A stretch of 64,000 nucleotides of DNA from Paulinella micropora (GCA_019918135.1 WBZZ01006975.1:35001-99000), one strand, 5' to 3'. Shown: positions 27,809 to 38,809, numbered from the stretch's first letter. A program made the numbers and translations. Notes: generated from the letters alone by a model not told the origin.

Positions 27809-30800
27809 TCAGAGAGCGGTTGCCACCTTCATGAAGCTAGGGAGAAACGCATTCGTTCCTGAATATGTACCTACCGTCTGAACCGACCCGGACCCACCTC
27901 GGAGCCCGCCGCCCAAAGTCTCCATCGTCGATCGGGATTCTTCTTCCTCCGGGTCACCGTCCGTATCTCTCTCGTAGTCATCGTCCGCACCTTCTTTTTT
28001 CTGCCGGCGGGCCCTGCCTTCTGTCTCGCGTTCAGAGTACAACGACTCGCTCAGTAGCCCAGTCTCCCAGCTGACCGGGCTATCCTGAAAGTACCGTCTA
28101 AAGATGTTCTCAGTGACTGGCGGTTCGCGGCGCAGGGGCCGACCACGGGCCTTCCACTCACGCTGGAAGAGCTCACGGGCTGCAGGCAGGTTGACGATCC
28201 CCCGCGAGCGATCTCGCCGCTGCCAACCTTCTACTGCGTTGACCCCGCGCTTAGCCTCCTCCTCCACTGTGCTAGCAGGGGGAGAGGCAGTCTCCGTGGT
28301 TGTCGTGCCTGCCCGTCCGCCTGCCGTGTCCACATCTCTGCTGGGTGGGCGCCCTGCTGCTGTCGTGCGTGCCCCTCCGCCCGCCGAGCGCTCCGCCGTT
28401 GCAGTGCCCTCCTCTCTGCTTCCTAAGCGCTCTGTGTCTGCCTCCTCCGCCTTCGCTCCCCCAGTCTTACACAGTAGCTGGCGCTCGGCTTCCGCAGCCG
28501 AGGCTTTCCACCAGGGCAGCGCCGCGCGGATCGCGAGCACTACCTCAGAGGGCCGCAGCAGACAGGCCAGCGCGACCAGCCCCCCCCACAAGAGGTCCAC
28601 GTCCAGGGGAGCGGGCGAGCCGTACCGCGCCAGGCGCAGGAACTTGTGCCTGAGCGCGTCGCCCAGCTGCCCCCACCAGAGGGAACGCTCACCACCCGCC
28701 GAGCCCAGCCACAGCAAAGAGTGGATCCCTTGGCGGAGTTTCTCGCGCTGTCCGCCCAGCCACCGCACGAATTCCCAGTCGGCCCTAAAGCCCGCGGCAA
28801 CACAGACGTGGGCATGGCAGTACGAGACTAGGTCCGCGCGGTCCGGGCGTGGGTCGGTTAAGGGACGGGGGTAACGTAGGCTCCGGCGTGCCCGCGCCTG
28901 GTCCTGGTCAGGCTGCTCCCGCGCCTTCTCCTCCTCCCGCCGCTTGCGCTCCTCCTGCTGCAGCTCGGCCAGCCGCTGCTTCAGCTGCCGCGCCACCTCC
29001 TCTGCCTGCGCCTCCACCAGCTGCCTTTTCGCCTCCTGCAGTTGCTTTTTCGCCTCCTCCGCCAATCTCCTGGCCGCTTCCTCCCCCAGGCGCGTGCACC
29101 TCAACTCCGCCATTCGCTCGACCGCCCCCTCCGTCGGTTCCGTCGGTTGCTTGGCGTCCCCGTCACGCACCTCCGGCGGTAGCCCGTCTTCCTGCTCGAC
29201 GCCCCTGTCATGCACCTCCTGCGGCGGTAGATCCTCCTCCGGCGGTAGCTCGGCGTCCCCGTCACGCACCTCCTCCGGCGGTAGCTCGGCGTCCCCGTCT
29301 TGCACCTCCTGCGGCGGTAGCTCGGCGTCCCCGTCACGCACCTCCTCCGGCGGTAGCTCGGCGTCCCCGTCATGCACCTCCTGCGGCGGTAGCTCGGCGT
29401 CCCCGTCATGCACTCGCCTGGCCCCCGCCCGCCGCCGCGCCTCATCCGTTCGCCGGGCCCGCGCCGCCGCCGCCTCCTGCTCTTTGCGCTTCTGCTCTTC
29501 CTCCTCCGTTCGCCGGGCCCGCGCCGCCGCCTCCTCCTGCTCTTTGCGCTTCTGCTCTTCCTCCTCCGTTCGCCGGGCCCGCGCCGCCGCCGCCTCCTGC
29601 TCTTTGCGCTTCTGCTCTTCCTCCTCCGTTCGCCGGGCCCGCGCCGCCGCCGCCTCCTGCTCTCTGCGCTTCTGCTCTTCCTCCTCCGTTCGCCGGGCCC
29701 GCGCCGCCGCCGCCTCCTGCTCTCTGCGCTTCTGCTCTTCCTCCTCCGTTCGCCGGGCCCGCGCCGCCGCCGCCTCCTGCTCTCTGCGCTTCTGCTCTTC
29801 CTCCTCCGTTCGCCGGGCCCGCGCCGCCGCCGCCTCCTGGTCTCTGCGCTTCTGCTCTTCCTCCTCCGTTCGCCAGGCCCGCGCCGCCTCCTCTCGCTCG
29901 GCCTCCACCTTCCGCTGACGTTCTGTCTCCTGCTCCGCCGCATTCAGGGCAGCTGCCTTGGCCTTCACGACAGGCATAATCGGGCTAGGCAGCAGTGAAT
30001 CCAGCAGATTGGACTTGGCTTTTTTCCAAACTTTTTTCCACTCAGTGGCATTTTTTGCTTTCTCAGTGGCATTTTTTGTTTTCTTGGGGTTTGGCTTTGG
30101 CTTCAACTTTTCTATCGTCGACCGCAGCGTGTACAGGTACTCGTTCCAGCGTGTTTGATCGAGTGCCCCTTTGACCTCATCCTTACTATCTCTGCAGTAG
30201 CCGCACTGGTACATGAGTTGTTTGGTGTAATCTTTGGTCTCCTTATCCAGAGCACTGATGCTTAGAGGAGGGTAGAAACTTGTCGAAACCTTTAAGTCTG
30301 ACAGTAAATGTACAGTCTGAACCACGGCACGCTGTTTCTCTAAAGCAGTGGTCAGTGTAGCCACTAGCTCTCCCCGCTGGGCCTCCGCCAGCAAAGTGAA
30401 GACATTAATCAGCCAGTAGATAGGCTGCAGAGCATGTCCAAGTGTACCCGCGCCAGCAAGCTCATATACCTTCAACTTCTGTCCTGTTGGTACCATAAAG
30501 CAGCCTTCGCTGAGAGGGCGCAGTCGCACGCCTGTAGCTGTTGCTCCTGGCAAGTCGACCTGCCTCCCGAACACTCGTTCCCGCACCTTCCTTTCCCCGG
30601 CTGTACCTTTCTGCGGCAGCTTGGGAATGCTCAGCAGGGCCAAGACGGAGCTCAGTTCTCCGTCCCATTTGTCGATCACGTCAAGCAGTCGTTGGCCCAG
30701 CTGACGGGCCTGTGCTACAAAACCCTCTGCCGAGTCCAGCGCCGACTTTGTGTCGGTCGCTGTGTCGGTTGCCGCCACAACCGCCGGCCGGCGGCCGGCC

Positions 30801-32344
30801 ATCGTCACCGAGGGATTGCTCTCCGCCATCGTACCGTTCGCCGTCAAAGGCTTAGTCTTCGTCAAGGGATTGGCCGCCGTTCTCGAGGGATTGGTCTCCG
30901 TCGAGAGACTGGTCACCGCCGCCAAGGGATTGACTCCCCCCGAGGGATTGGTCTCCGTCGAGAGACTGGTCACCGCCGCCAAGGGATTGACTCCCCCCGA
31001 GGGATTGGTCTCCGTCGAGAGACTGGTCGCCGCCGCCAAGGGATTGACCTCCTTCCCCGAGGGATTGGTCACCCCCGAACTGGTCGCCGCCACCAAGGGA
31101 TTGACCTCCTTCCCCGAGGGATTGGTCTCCGTCGAGAGACTGGTCACCGCCGCCAAGGGATTGACTCCCCCCGAGGGATTGGTCTCCGTCGAGAGACTGG
31201 TCACCGCCGCCAAGGGATTGACTCCCCCGAGGGATTGGTCTCCGTCGAGAGACTGGTCACCGCCGCCAAGGGATTGACTCCCCCCGAGGGATTGGTCACC
31301 TCCGAACTGGTCTCTGTCGAGGGATTGGCCCGCGTCGTCGTTTTACTCCGGGTGGCCCCAGTGTCCGGTGAGAGGGCTGCATGTGTGGGTCGTCGTGCTT
31401 TGCCTTCCGGCTTGGGATTGGCAGCAGCCCGCGAGGGATTGGTCGCGACCGGCTTGGGATTGGGCCGCGTCGTTCTACTTCGGGTGACCCTAGTGTTCGG
31501 TGGGGAGGCTGCAGGTGTGGCTCGTCGTGCTTTGCCTTCTGGCTGCTCACTCTGCAGCAAGCCAATCACTTTTCCTAGGTTCGTCCCGGCCACCAGCCTC
31601 TGTTGGGCCGTGGCTTCATCCGAGAGCTGAAGTAGTCCGACGGCACCTTGCTGCAGCCAGGTCCGCAGCAGCCACCGCAGAGACTCCACCGCCTTCTTCT
31701 TGGCTGCATCTTTAGGGGAGTATTCGAAAACTGTCTTCAATTTTGCAGGGGCTTCTTTGATCGTTCCATCCTGCACGAGTTTAGTCAAGGCCCTCTGGAG
31801 GAGCTTGACTTCGTCTTTCTCGACACCGGGCTCGGACACTGGAACTGGCGCGATTGGAACTTCTTCGTCGTCTTCTTCGTCGTCTTCTTCGTCGTCTTCT
31901 AAGCCGGGGGGGGGGGCCGGCGGCCCCCCTGGCAGCGTCTTCCTCTTCCTCTTTTTCTTCCTCGTCTTCGTCTTCGCTCCCAGCGGCAGCTTCTTTCTCT
32001 TCGGGGTCAGCGTCCGGCGGGCACACCAATCTTCTGACCACCGCCCTTTCTTGCGAAGTACCCACGCCGGTGATGAGTTTGTAATCCTCTGTCGATAGTC
32101 GCAGTGGATTTTTGAATCCCGCATCCTTGTCCCTTAGGTAATTTAGAAGGGATTTCAGTGCGTGGCTGTCCTTTACCGTTTCGTGTCCCATCAGGCGATC
32201 GAGGACATCGCGTGCCAGGCCTATGTAAGTCTTCTTCTTTTTTTCACTTTTTGGTATCAGTGTTGTAAGTGCCGCTTGTAGCGCCGCGACGTCTGCCTTT
32301 TTTTGCTCTGTCAGCGGGGCCGCGGCCTTCTTCTTGGACGGCAT
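27809..32344 (-). CDS. Very large coiled-coil protein (gene F), intact-looking paralog with two frame changes
   Basis: Read leftward from ATG 32344 (MPSKKKAAAPL). Part 1 (to about 31,905) has a Lys-rich start and helical domain ending in an acidic run; the frame changes at a G11 run (31,905-31,916). Part 2 (to about 31,225) is helical then basic with Thr/Pro/Asn repeats; the frame changes where a repeat has C5 instead of C6 (about 31,225). Part 3 is 1,100 codons: NPSGGVNPLAAV-type repeats, a domain shared with the truncated copy, seven ~20-residue RRTEEEEQKR coiled-coil repeats (60-bp units, 29,430-29,880), an acidic DGDAELPPE repeat, a conserved Trp/Leu-rich domain and a ~190-residue C-terminus. 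About 1,500 residues in all. Long coils suggest a structural or tegument-like protein; family unknown. Confidence 0.65.
29430..29890. repeat. 60-bp tandem repeat encoding coiled-coil heptads
   Basis: About seven and a half copies of a 60-base unit (…CGTTCGCCGGGCCCGCGCCGCC…), nearly identical, encode a 20-residue Glu/Lys/Arg/Ala unit on the minus strand. Followed on the promoter-distal side by 39-bp units around GCACCTCCTCCGGCGGTAGC (29,165-29,410). Confidence 0.9.
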
Positions 32345-32652
32345 GTGCTGAATTGGCCACGCTCGCCTTGCGAGTTCCGGTGTGTTTGTGTACAAAACAC
32401 AAGCCCGGGCGCCTTCCCCCCGGAAGGGAGCCAGGCGAGAGTCCCCTTCCCTCTCCGTCCGTTAGGGGGGGAGGAGAGGGAAAGAGTGAGGGGGGGGGGA
32501 GGGAGGAAGAGACAAAGGGGCGCGGGGCGCCGGCCTTCTCCGTTTCTTCTCCCCCCTCCCCTTCCCGCGCTCCCCACCTACGCCCCCTCCCCACGCCCCC
32601 CCCCCCCCCCCTCTGCGCCTCCCTTCTTCCTGCCCAGCCCAGCTTGCCTGAG
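32345..32652. promoter_or_regulatory. Divergent intergenic region with 16-nt C run
   Basis: Lies between leftward gene F (start 32344) and rightward gene G (start 32653). It contains purine-rich G runs at about 32,465-32,500 and a C run at 32,596-32,611. Bidirectional promoter inferred from orientation. Confidence 0.4.
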
Positions 32653-33359
32653 ATGCACTGGGACCCCCACGACGAGGACCTGCAGCTCAGCGAGGCGTGG
32701 CGCAGCCAGGCGGTCACGGCGGGCGCGGCGGACGTGGTGGTCCACCGCTGTGACCAGAGTTGCCATTGGCTGCGCCTGCGGCCCGGGTCGGCCCTGGCGG
32801 CGTGCGCAGCGTCCGGCCGCCTACACCTCTGCGCCCCGGAGCAGTGCGGCCGCCACGGGGGCTGGTGCCCGCTCACGGGGCAGGCCCCCCCCGCGCACGG
32901 GCTGGAGGCGTCCGCCGATGACCTGCACCAGGGGGGCTCACGCCTGCACCAGCGCGGCCCACGCTGGCTGGCGCAGGCCCCCCTGCAGCCGGCCCCGGCC
33001 GTCCGCGTGGGCGGGGCCGGGCCAGCCGCCCGGTCGCTGCCCGGCGCCTGGTCCGTCGAAAGGATTGGGGTCTGGTCCTGGCGCTGTGGCACGAGCGGCT
33101 GCCCCCGGGCCCGTCGCCGGGTCTACAGCGCTTCGCCGCGTTGCTGCAAGAACTGCGCCCGTGCCCTTCGGCGGCGTGGGTCTGGGGTTACCTGCTGCTG
33201 TGCTTGGCCGCGACGGCCGGGCCGGAGGCGGGGGCGAGGAGCGTCTGCCCAGAGGCCGGGGACCTCGCACAGAGCCTGCCCCGCTGGCTGCACCAGCACC
33301 TGCTGGGCTGGCTGTCGGCGCGCGAGCTGGTCCGCCTTGCCTTGGGGCCGCCCGTGTAG
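32653..33359 (+). CDS. Cys/His-motif protein (gene G), frame change in the middle
   Basis: Starts at ATG 32653 (MHWDPHDEDLQLSEAW). Residues about 30-80 hold a zinc-type pattern: HRCDQSCHW, AASGRLHLCAPEQC and WCPLTGQ, i.e. paired Cys/His with an 'SG..H.C' centre and a 'CPLTG' end. I have the impression that this pattern recurs in uncharacterised proteins of large DNA viruses and algae, but cannot name the family. From about 32,930-33,040 the coding frame changes; the distal part (frame ending at the stop 33,357-33,359) has WVWGYLLLCLAATAG and WLHQHLLGWL helices. About 235 residues in total. A gap of 54 bases separates it from gene H. Confidence 0.5.
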
Positions 33360-33413
33360 GCGGAGAGGGGGGGGGGGCCAGGGGAGGGGGCCAAGGCGCC
33401 GTGGGCCCCAAGT

Positions 33414-36311
33414 ATGGCCGCCCGAGCCCCCCAACCAGTTGCCTCCTCCGGCTTACCGGCCGGCGGTGGTAGGTTAAGGCCGACACCAGGCGCAGGACAG
33501 TCCACCCTCTCCCAGCAGGTCGCCACCTTGGGCAGTGCGTCAGGAGACCTACAGGTTGCACAAAAGGCTGTCCTCCCCCGCCCACCGGCCGATAGTAGGT
33601 TCAGGCCGACGCCAGGCGCAGGACAGTCCACCCTCCTGCTGGGAGTCTCCACCTCCAGCAGTGCGCCGGGGGACCCACGGGCTGTACCAAAGGCCTCCCG
33701 GCCGGCGTCGTTAGCCGGGTCCAACGGTGATAAAGAGGGGCGAAGACCCCCTTCCCGGGGGAGTGTGCCCCGAGAGCCCGCGCCCCCCCGCGTGGATCCA
33801 GGGGTAGAGATGCAGCAGCAGGTATTACGCCTGACGCTGGCTCTGCTGCGGGCCATCGCGGGGGGCAGCTGCCGTGAACGCTTAGGCCCGAATCAACCAG
33901 TCTTCGAGCTCACTGACGAGCTGAAAATGCTGACCATGCAGTATCCCATCGTCCAGGCCCTTCAAGATAGTACGATGGTGGCCAGAGTTAAGCTTTGCAA
34001 TGGCCTGAAACTCTGCAGGCCATACCTGCTAGAAGCCTGGAGCAAGTTTGCGCGGGCGGTCGTCAACACAAGTACTTGGCTTCAGCTGCAGCACAGGTGG
34101 CAAATGGAAAACCCACTGCCAGACTCACTAGCTTTGACCAACAGCCACTATCTCCTATGGCACGCAAGCGGCGGACCGCCGCCTGCAGTGCAAGACGAGC
34201 CTGTGGGGGACAGTACAAGTCGGGGCTGGAGGCTGCTTGATGTCGATTGCAGAGAAGGGGCCGCACACTACTCCCCGTTGGACTCGGTAGATGGGGGCGC
34301 CGGGGCAGAAAACGGTGGCGCAGCAGAAGATGACCAAGAGGAAGAGGAAGATGAAGAAGCAGAGGCAGGCAACGAGCAGGACGAGGACGAAAAGGGCAGC
34401 GAAGAAGACGATTATACTTCTTCGGCGGAGGAAACCAATGAGGAGGACGGCGGACAGCCCCTGTGTTCTATCCAAGATTACACGAACGCCGACGACAGGA
34501 TTGTCTGCCGGGGGTCAGGAGTAGTTTCCTACGCGCAGATCATCCCCGACGCACTGGCCTCGGCAATCCTTTATTATGACCTAGTGTCTATCGCGCATAA
34601 CCTCCTTCACCCCACGCAGGCAAACCAGAGCGAGCCGACTTCTGCGCCAGGCCAAGGCATACACCGAGAGGTGGCTAAGCTGTTCGTGGCGGGCCCTACC
34701 ACCGCGAACAATCTGGGGACTGCTTGGAAGCGGGAATACGACGGGGTCGACAAGGAGCTCAAGGAGATGCGCCAGCAGCAGCAGGCTACGGGCGGATCGC
34801 TCCCGAGTGACGACGTCAAGCGGCTGGGCGCACTGATCACGGCCTGGGCGCTGGAGCAGACCATGGCGTGCAGCAGTGCTACCATACTATCTCTCATCCG
34901 TGACGGGCCAGCGGATTTCGCGGCAGCGGTCGCGGATGAAGCGGCCAAGCCGGAGGGAGAGATGTCGGCGTTCCTGCCCGGGGAGGACTTCCTGACGCTG
35001 CTGACAGGGGCCTTACCGTCTTCGAGCGCAATGGGACCTAATCGGGCGGAGGGGGTGCCCCCCGCTGACGGGGAGGAGGACGGCGACGACGGGGAGCCGC
35101 CCTCTTACGGGGGGCAGGACGAGGGGGGAGAAGAGGGTGCGCACATGGGCCGGAGCCAGCGGGGCAGCCCTCCTGGCGACTACTACCAACAGTGGCGCGG
35201 AGCCACCGCCGCCCGCACGGGGTCGCCCTCGCCGCCCCTCGAGCCGCCGCTGCGCGCGGTCCTGGTACGTGAGGCAGTGACTAAGTTCGGGGGCCAGTAC
35301 GCGCTGGGGGGCATCTACCCGGCCCTGCACGTGGCGCACCTCGTGCTGCGCTCCCCGGCCGGCACAGCTCCCCCCCATGTCTTGCTCAACCTCGACGCAC
35401 ACCGGGTGGAGCTGCAGCAGCAGCTGGGCGAGCTGTACGCATCCGCTGCCGCTTATCCTCATCCCTACCAGCTACAACTCCCTGAAGTCGTGGACGCGCG
35501 CTACGTGATCCAGGACAGCTCCGCCGAAGTGTTCCGCGGCCTGCATCCGGGCCTGTTCAGAACTGTCTTTGCCAATGACCCGGCGCGCTACGCAACCTAC
35601 CGGCGGGCGTGCCAGTCGGCGGAAGCGTGGACCGCTGAGCCACCGCCCGCTGAGGAGGAGGGGGGGGCGCTCCAGTCCCTGCTGCAGCACTGCCTGCGGC
35701 ACAAACTCGCGCTAGACGACGAGGGGGTAGTAGCCAATGCCGTACTGGCCTGTGCGCTGTACTGCCCCGTGGCCTCCTCGCCGTCCCAGCCACTACGTCA
35801 CTACCGGGTGCTGGCCGCCGCCCCGGCCCGCGCAGACCGGCGCCGAGTCCTGCTCGTGCAATACCTGGAGCAGCCGCCGGAGTGGATGTCCCTCCTGACC
35901 GTCACCGAGGACAACTACCGGGCCGACCACGGGGGCTTCCCTGAGAGGGAGCGCCGGTGGCGAGAGCGGCGGCTGTCTTTGCTCCCCTTGTGTTCCCCGC
36001 ACGTGAGCCAGGCCCGGCGCAACCTGCTCAGCCCGCTGGCCCAGCAGTATGTTAGCCAGGTAGCCAGCGGACACAAGGCGTCGTTCCCCGACCAAGCTGT
36101 GCTACAGGCGGAGTTCCGAGCAAATAGGGTCTCGGCAGACTCCGCCAGCCTGTTTGGCCCCCAGGGGGATGCTAGCTACCTAGCCTACCACGACTGTTTG
36201 CGGTGGGCGGCCGAGGTGCTGGGTGGTCTCCGGACCGAGGCGCGGCTACCCACGCAGCTGGCCGGCCTAGCGTTGTGCGACTGTGTACAACTCTTACTCC
36301 CACGCCCCTAG
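33414..36311 (+). CDS. Large unrecognised protein (gene H), 965 aa
   Basis: Uninterrupted from ATG 33414, one of the few long intact frames. The N-terminal 130 residues are Pro/Gly/Ser-rich with a duplicated RPTPGAGQSTL unit (120-bp tandem, about 33,480-33,640). A helical domain follows (about 140-260), then an acidic stretch (DEEEEDEEAEAG, about 305-345) like those of nuclear or histone-interacting proteins, a helical central domain (about 365-540) with ITAWALEQTMACSSATILSL, another acidic/Gly linker and a C-terminal domain of about 350 residues. No nucleotide-binding, nuclease or capsid motif seen. Size, intactness and layout suggest an important structural or replication protein. AATAAA at 36,396-36,401. 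Confidence 0.7.
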   Translation: MAARAPQPVASSGLPAGGGRLRPTPGAGQSTLSQQVATLGSASGDLQVAQKAVLPRPPADSRFRPTPGAGQSTLLLGVSTSSSAPGDPRAVPKASRPASLAGSNGDKEGRRPPSRGSVPREPAPPRVDPGVEMQQQVLRLTLALLRAIAGGSCRERLGPNQPVFELTDELKMLTMQYPIVQALQDSTMVARVKLCNGLKLCRPYLLEAWSKFARAVVNTSTWLQLQHRWQMENPLPDSLALTNSHYLLWHASGGPPPAVQDEPVGDSTSRGWRLLDVDCREGAAHYSPLDSVDGGAGAENGGAAEDDQEEEEDEEAEAGNEQDEDEKGSEEDDYTSSAEETNEEDGGQPLCSIQDYTNADDRIVCRGSGVVSYAQIIPDALASAILYYDLVSIAHNLLHPTQANQSEPTSAPGQGIHREVAKLFVAGPTTANNLGTAWKREYDGVDKELKEMRQQQQATGGSLPSDDVKRLGALITAWALEQTMACSSATILSLIRDGPADFAAAVADEAAKPEGEMSAFLPGEDFLTLLTGALPSSSAMGPNRAEGVPPADGEEDGDDGEPPSYGGQDEGGEEGAHMGRSQRGSPPGDYYQQWRGATAARTGSPSPPLEPPLRAVLVREAVTKFGGQYALGGIYPALHVAHLVLRSPAGTAPPHVLLNLDAHRVELQQQLGELYASAAAYPHPYQLQLPEVVDARYVIQDSSAEVFRGLHPGLFRTVFANDPARYATYRRACQSAEAWTAEPPPAEEEGGALQSLLQHCLRHKLALDDEGVVANAVLACALYCPVASSPSQPLRHYRVLAAAPARADRRRVLLVQYLEQPPEWMSLLTVTEDNYRADHGGFPERERRWRERRLSLLPLCSPHVSQARRNLLSPLAQQYVSQVASGHKASFPDQAVLQAEFRANRVSADSASLFGPQGDASYLAYHDCLRWAAEVLGGLRTEARLPTQLAGLALCDCVQLLLPRP

Positions 36312-36380
36312 CCGGCACGACTACTAAAGCACCCGCGAAAGTTCGGGGGCCCGGTTCAAGGCCCGATAATTATATTGATG

Positions 36381-36401
36381 TTTATTGCCTCCAGGAATAA
36401 A
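36381..36401. terminator. Back-to-back polyadenylation signals
   Basis: TTTATT at 36,381-36,386 (leftward AATAAA for gene I) and AATAAA at 36,396-36,401 (for gene H) lie between the convergent stops at 36,311 and 36,485. Confidence 0.65.
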
Positions 36402-36484
36402 ACTGCTAGACCCACACGCCGCGACCTCCACTCCGGGGGGGAAAGGGGCGGCCCCTTCCCTGTCCCGCCGCGACCGGCACTACC

Positions 36485-37354
36485 CTACGTCAGGAGGACC
36501 CTAGTCTTTTCGCCCAGGGGCGCCGCCCGGATGCACCGGCCGACGAACTGGTTGCGCGCCTCGTGCTCGGCCGCCAGCTCCAAGTAATCGGCGGCCGCCG
36601 CTTGCACCAGGCCCAAGAGGGCCGCCGCGCGCGCCGCGAGCTGAGCGGGGGGGTCACCGCGCAGGTCCTGCCAGTGCGGATCGGTCCGGCGCCAGCCCTG
36701 CAGCCGGGCCCGGAAGACCGCCGCGTCGTCCGGGGCCCGGAGCGCCCCGGCGGCCTGCGAGCCGAGGTACCCCAGCCGCAGCCGGTCGGCCGCCGCGACC
36801 AAGTAGTCGGGCGTAACCAGCACGCGCGAGGGCTCCCCGGGAGCGTCCTTGCGGTCGGCCAGCTGCTGGCGAGAGGGCAGGTGTGCGTGCAGGTACATGT
36901 TGCGGTGTGCCCAGTGCGCCTGCGGGGCAGAGCCCAGCTGGGGCAGGTGCAGGTCCGTGCCCCCCAGCACCTGCAAGCGCAGCGGCTTGCCCGGGCGCCC
37001 CCCCGGCTCGCTGTCCTCCCCGCAGACGCCCAGCACCCGCCACTCCAGGGGTCTTTCCCTGTCCTCAGCCGCCTTCCCCGGGTGCAGCCGGAGCGGCTCG
37101 TGGATCTCCCAGTGGGTGGCGCAGTTAGTGACGAGCGGTAGCTCGCCTACCAGGTCCAGCAGGTCGTCGGCCTTGGCGATTGCCAGGTCACAGGGGCGCA
37201 GCTGAATCTTGTGGTCCCCGGGGTAGATCTGGCCCCGGTGCAAGCCCCCCGTGTCCCGGTCGGCCTTGGCCTGTGCTAAGCACGAAATAGTCACTTCCCC
37301 GCAGTCATAGTCCAGCGCGCCCTCGCCGTCGTACGTCCAGCCCGTGCCGTCCAT
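36485..37354 (-). CDS. Unrecognised 289-aa protein (gene I)
   Basis: Intact frame from ATG 37354 (MDGTGWTYDGEGALDYD). Many charged and aromatic residues; segments such as CATHWEIHEPLRLHPG and HWAHRNMYLHAHLPSRQQ are His-rich and could bind metal, though no known motif fits. The C-terminal half is Ala/Leu/Arg-rich and helical. It shares its direction with gene J, 212 bases away, so the two may be co-regulated. No family recognised. Confidence 0.6.
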   Translation of the reverse strand: MDGTGWTYDGEGALDYDCGEVTISCLAQAKADRDTGGLHRGQIYPGDHKIQLRPCDLAIAKADDLLDLVGELPLVTNCATHWEIHEPLRLHPGKAAEDRERPLEWRVLGVCGEDSEPGGRPGKPLRLQVLGGTDLHLPQLGSAPQAHWAHRNMYLHAHLPSRQQLADRKDAPGEPSRVLVTPDYLVAAADRLRLGYLGSQAAGALRAPDDAAVFRARLQGWRRTDPHWQDLRGDPPAQLAARAAALLGLVQAAAADYLELAAEHEARNQFVGRCIRAAPLGEKTRVLLT

Positions 37355-37566
37355 GTCCTAGGTCGGGGTGCCGCCCTGCGTTTTGCAGGGTGGTACACGC
37401 CACCGACGGGCGCCGGCCGGCGCCACTCCCTCCTCCCCCCCCCTCTCCCGCGCCCCGTGGGCGCACCCCGGGCGGGCCCGGACGAATGGCGGACGGGGGG
37501 AGGAACGAATGGCGCCCCCCCCCGCCCCTCCTTCCTCCCCCGGCCGGCCCGGGGGGTGGAGGCCAG

Positions 37567-38436
37567 CTACGCCGGCGTCGCCAGGGTGGGACCGGCCGGG
37601 TACGGGCCGAACGTCAGCGCGTACGTGTACCGCCGGGAGAAGGCGCGCAGGCAGACGAAGACCCTCTGGCCGGGCGCGGGGAAAAAGTCGAGGTCGTCGT
37701 CGTAGACGATTGCCTCCTCGGCCGGGGCCGTCGTGGTGTCTGGGGCAGGCGCCCGGGCGGTCGCCAGGACGCACTCCGCGAACCAGTCCAGCGCTACCTG
37801 GCGCTGCCTGGCTAATTCAGCGGTGACCTGCCGGTACAGCTGGCCAGTGAGCGCGACCGCGGACGAGGTGCAGTACAGGCGGTACAAAACCAGTGCCTGG
37901 AACCTGCTCTTGGCTTCCTCGAACCACAGCAGTAGCGGGAAGCGCAGCAGCCGGGGGGTCGTGGTGGTGCGCACATCCTGCACATCCCGTTCGCTCTGCC
38001 GCACGGCGTTGCGCAGCACGGGATCCATCGCGTCCCAACAGCTGTAGAAACCCGGCTGGCACGCAAAGAAGGCCCACAAGCTCAGGGGCCTGCCTGGCCC
38101 GAGCGCCTGCTCGCGTGTCTGGTGGTACCACCAGTTGGAAGCCAGGGTGGCGTGCGTAGCCTGCCTCGACCGGGCGGGCGCGACCAGTGTGAGCCCCTCG
38201 ACAAAGTCTAGGTACTGCCCCGCCAGCAGGTCCCCCCTGTCGCGGTAGGCGCGGCGCAGCTCTTCCTTCAGCCACCCGATCTTGGGGCCGCCAGTGGTGG
38301 TGCGGGCACCGGGCCGGGCGCTGTTGGTCTGATTGTTCAGGTAGAAAGGGGTCGCTGAAGAGGAGGACGACGCCTGTTTACTCTCCAGGTACGGCTCGTT
38401 GGTGTCCTCGGACGGGGCGGGGTTCGGGGAAGTCAT
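37567..38436 (-). CDS. Unrecognised 289-aa protein (gene J)
   Basis: Intact from ATG 38436 (MTSPNPAPSEDTNEPYLE); the frame is open further upstream through GGGGTGCCCC low complexity. The first 50 residues are Ser/Thr/Asn-rich and disordered. The rest is helical with many aromatic residues: WWYHQTREQ, LWAFFACQPGFYSCWDAMD, LVLYRLYC, and a tail with VYDDDLDFFPAPGQRVFVCLRAFSR. No domain recognised. Divergent with gene K. Confidence 0.6.
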   Translation of the reverse strand: MTSPNPAPSEDTNEPYLESKQASSSSSATPFYLNNQTNSARPGARTTTGGPKIGWLKEELRRAYRDRGDLLAGQYLDFVEGLTLVAPARSRQATHATLASNWWYHQTREQALGPGRPLSLWAFFACQPGFYSCWDAMDPVLRNAVRQSERDVQDVRTTTTPRLLRFPLLLWFEEAKSRFQALVLYRLYCTSSAVALTGQLYRQVTAELARQRQVALDWFAECVLATARAPAPDTTTAPAEEAIVYDDDLDFFPAPGQRVFVCLRAFSRRYTYALTFGPYPAGPTLATPA

Positions 38437-38454
38437 CTTCGTTACTGTAGCCAG

Positions 38455-38720
38455 GGGGAGGGTGTGCCCCGGGGGGGTGCCCCCCCCTGCCCCCCCCGGG
38501 GGTGGGTGCCCCTGGGGGGGGGTGCCCCGGGGGGGTATCCCCCCTCTGCCCCCCCCTACCCCCACCCGGAGGGTGGGTGCCCCCGGGGGGGTCCCCTCCC
38601 CTCCTCACTCTCCTCTGCCGGCCCCTCCCCTCCCCTGGGGAGGGGAGGGAGGGGGTGCCCCCCCCCTCGGGGGCAGGGGGGGGTCCCCCACGGGGGGCAG
38701 GGGGGGTCCCCCCCCCACCC
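38455..38720. repeat. GGGGTGCCCC array in divergent intergenic region
   Basis: Dense run of G and C blocks (GGGGGGTGCCCCCCC, GGGGGGTCCCC) between divergent genes J and K, similar to the array at 26,585-26,860 inside gene E. It may act as a bidirectional control region. Its repetitive nature also makes the local assembly unreliable. Confidence 0.75.
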
Positions 38721-38809
38721 CCCCCCGCACAGAAAGGGCAGGGCTGTGGGCGTTCGCGGAACTCCCGGAGGCCGGGGCCGAGTTGGCTCCGGCGGAACTG
38801 GATGCGCTG

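Noticed and set aside
29430..29890. 60-bp repeats considered as CRISPR or satellite DNA
   Set aside because: They are in frame and translate to coiled-coil heptads within a long ORF.
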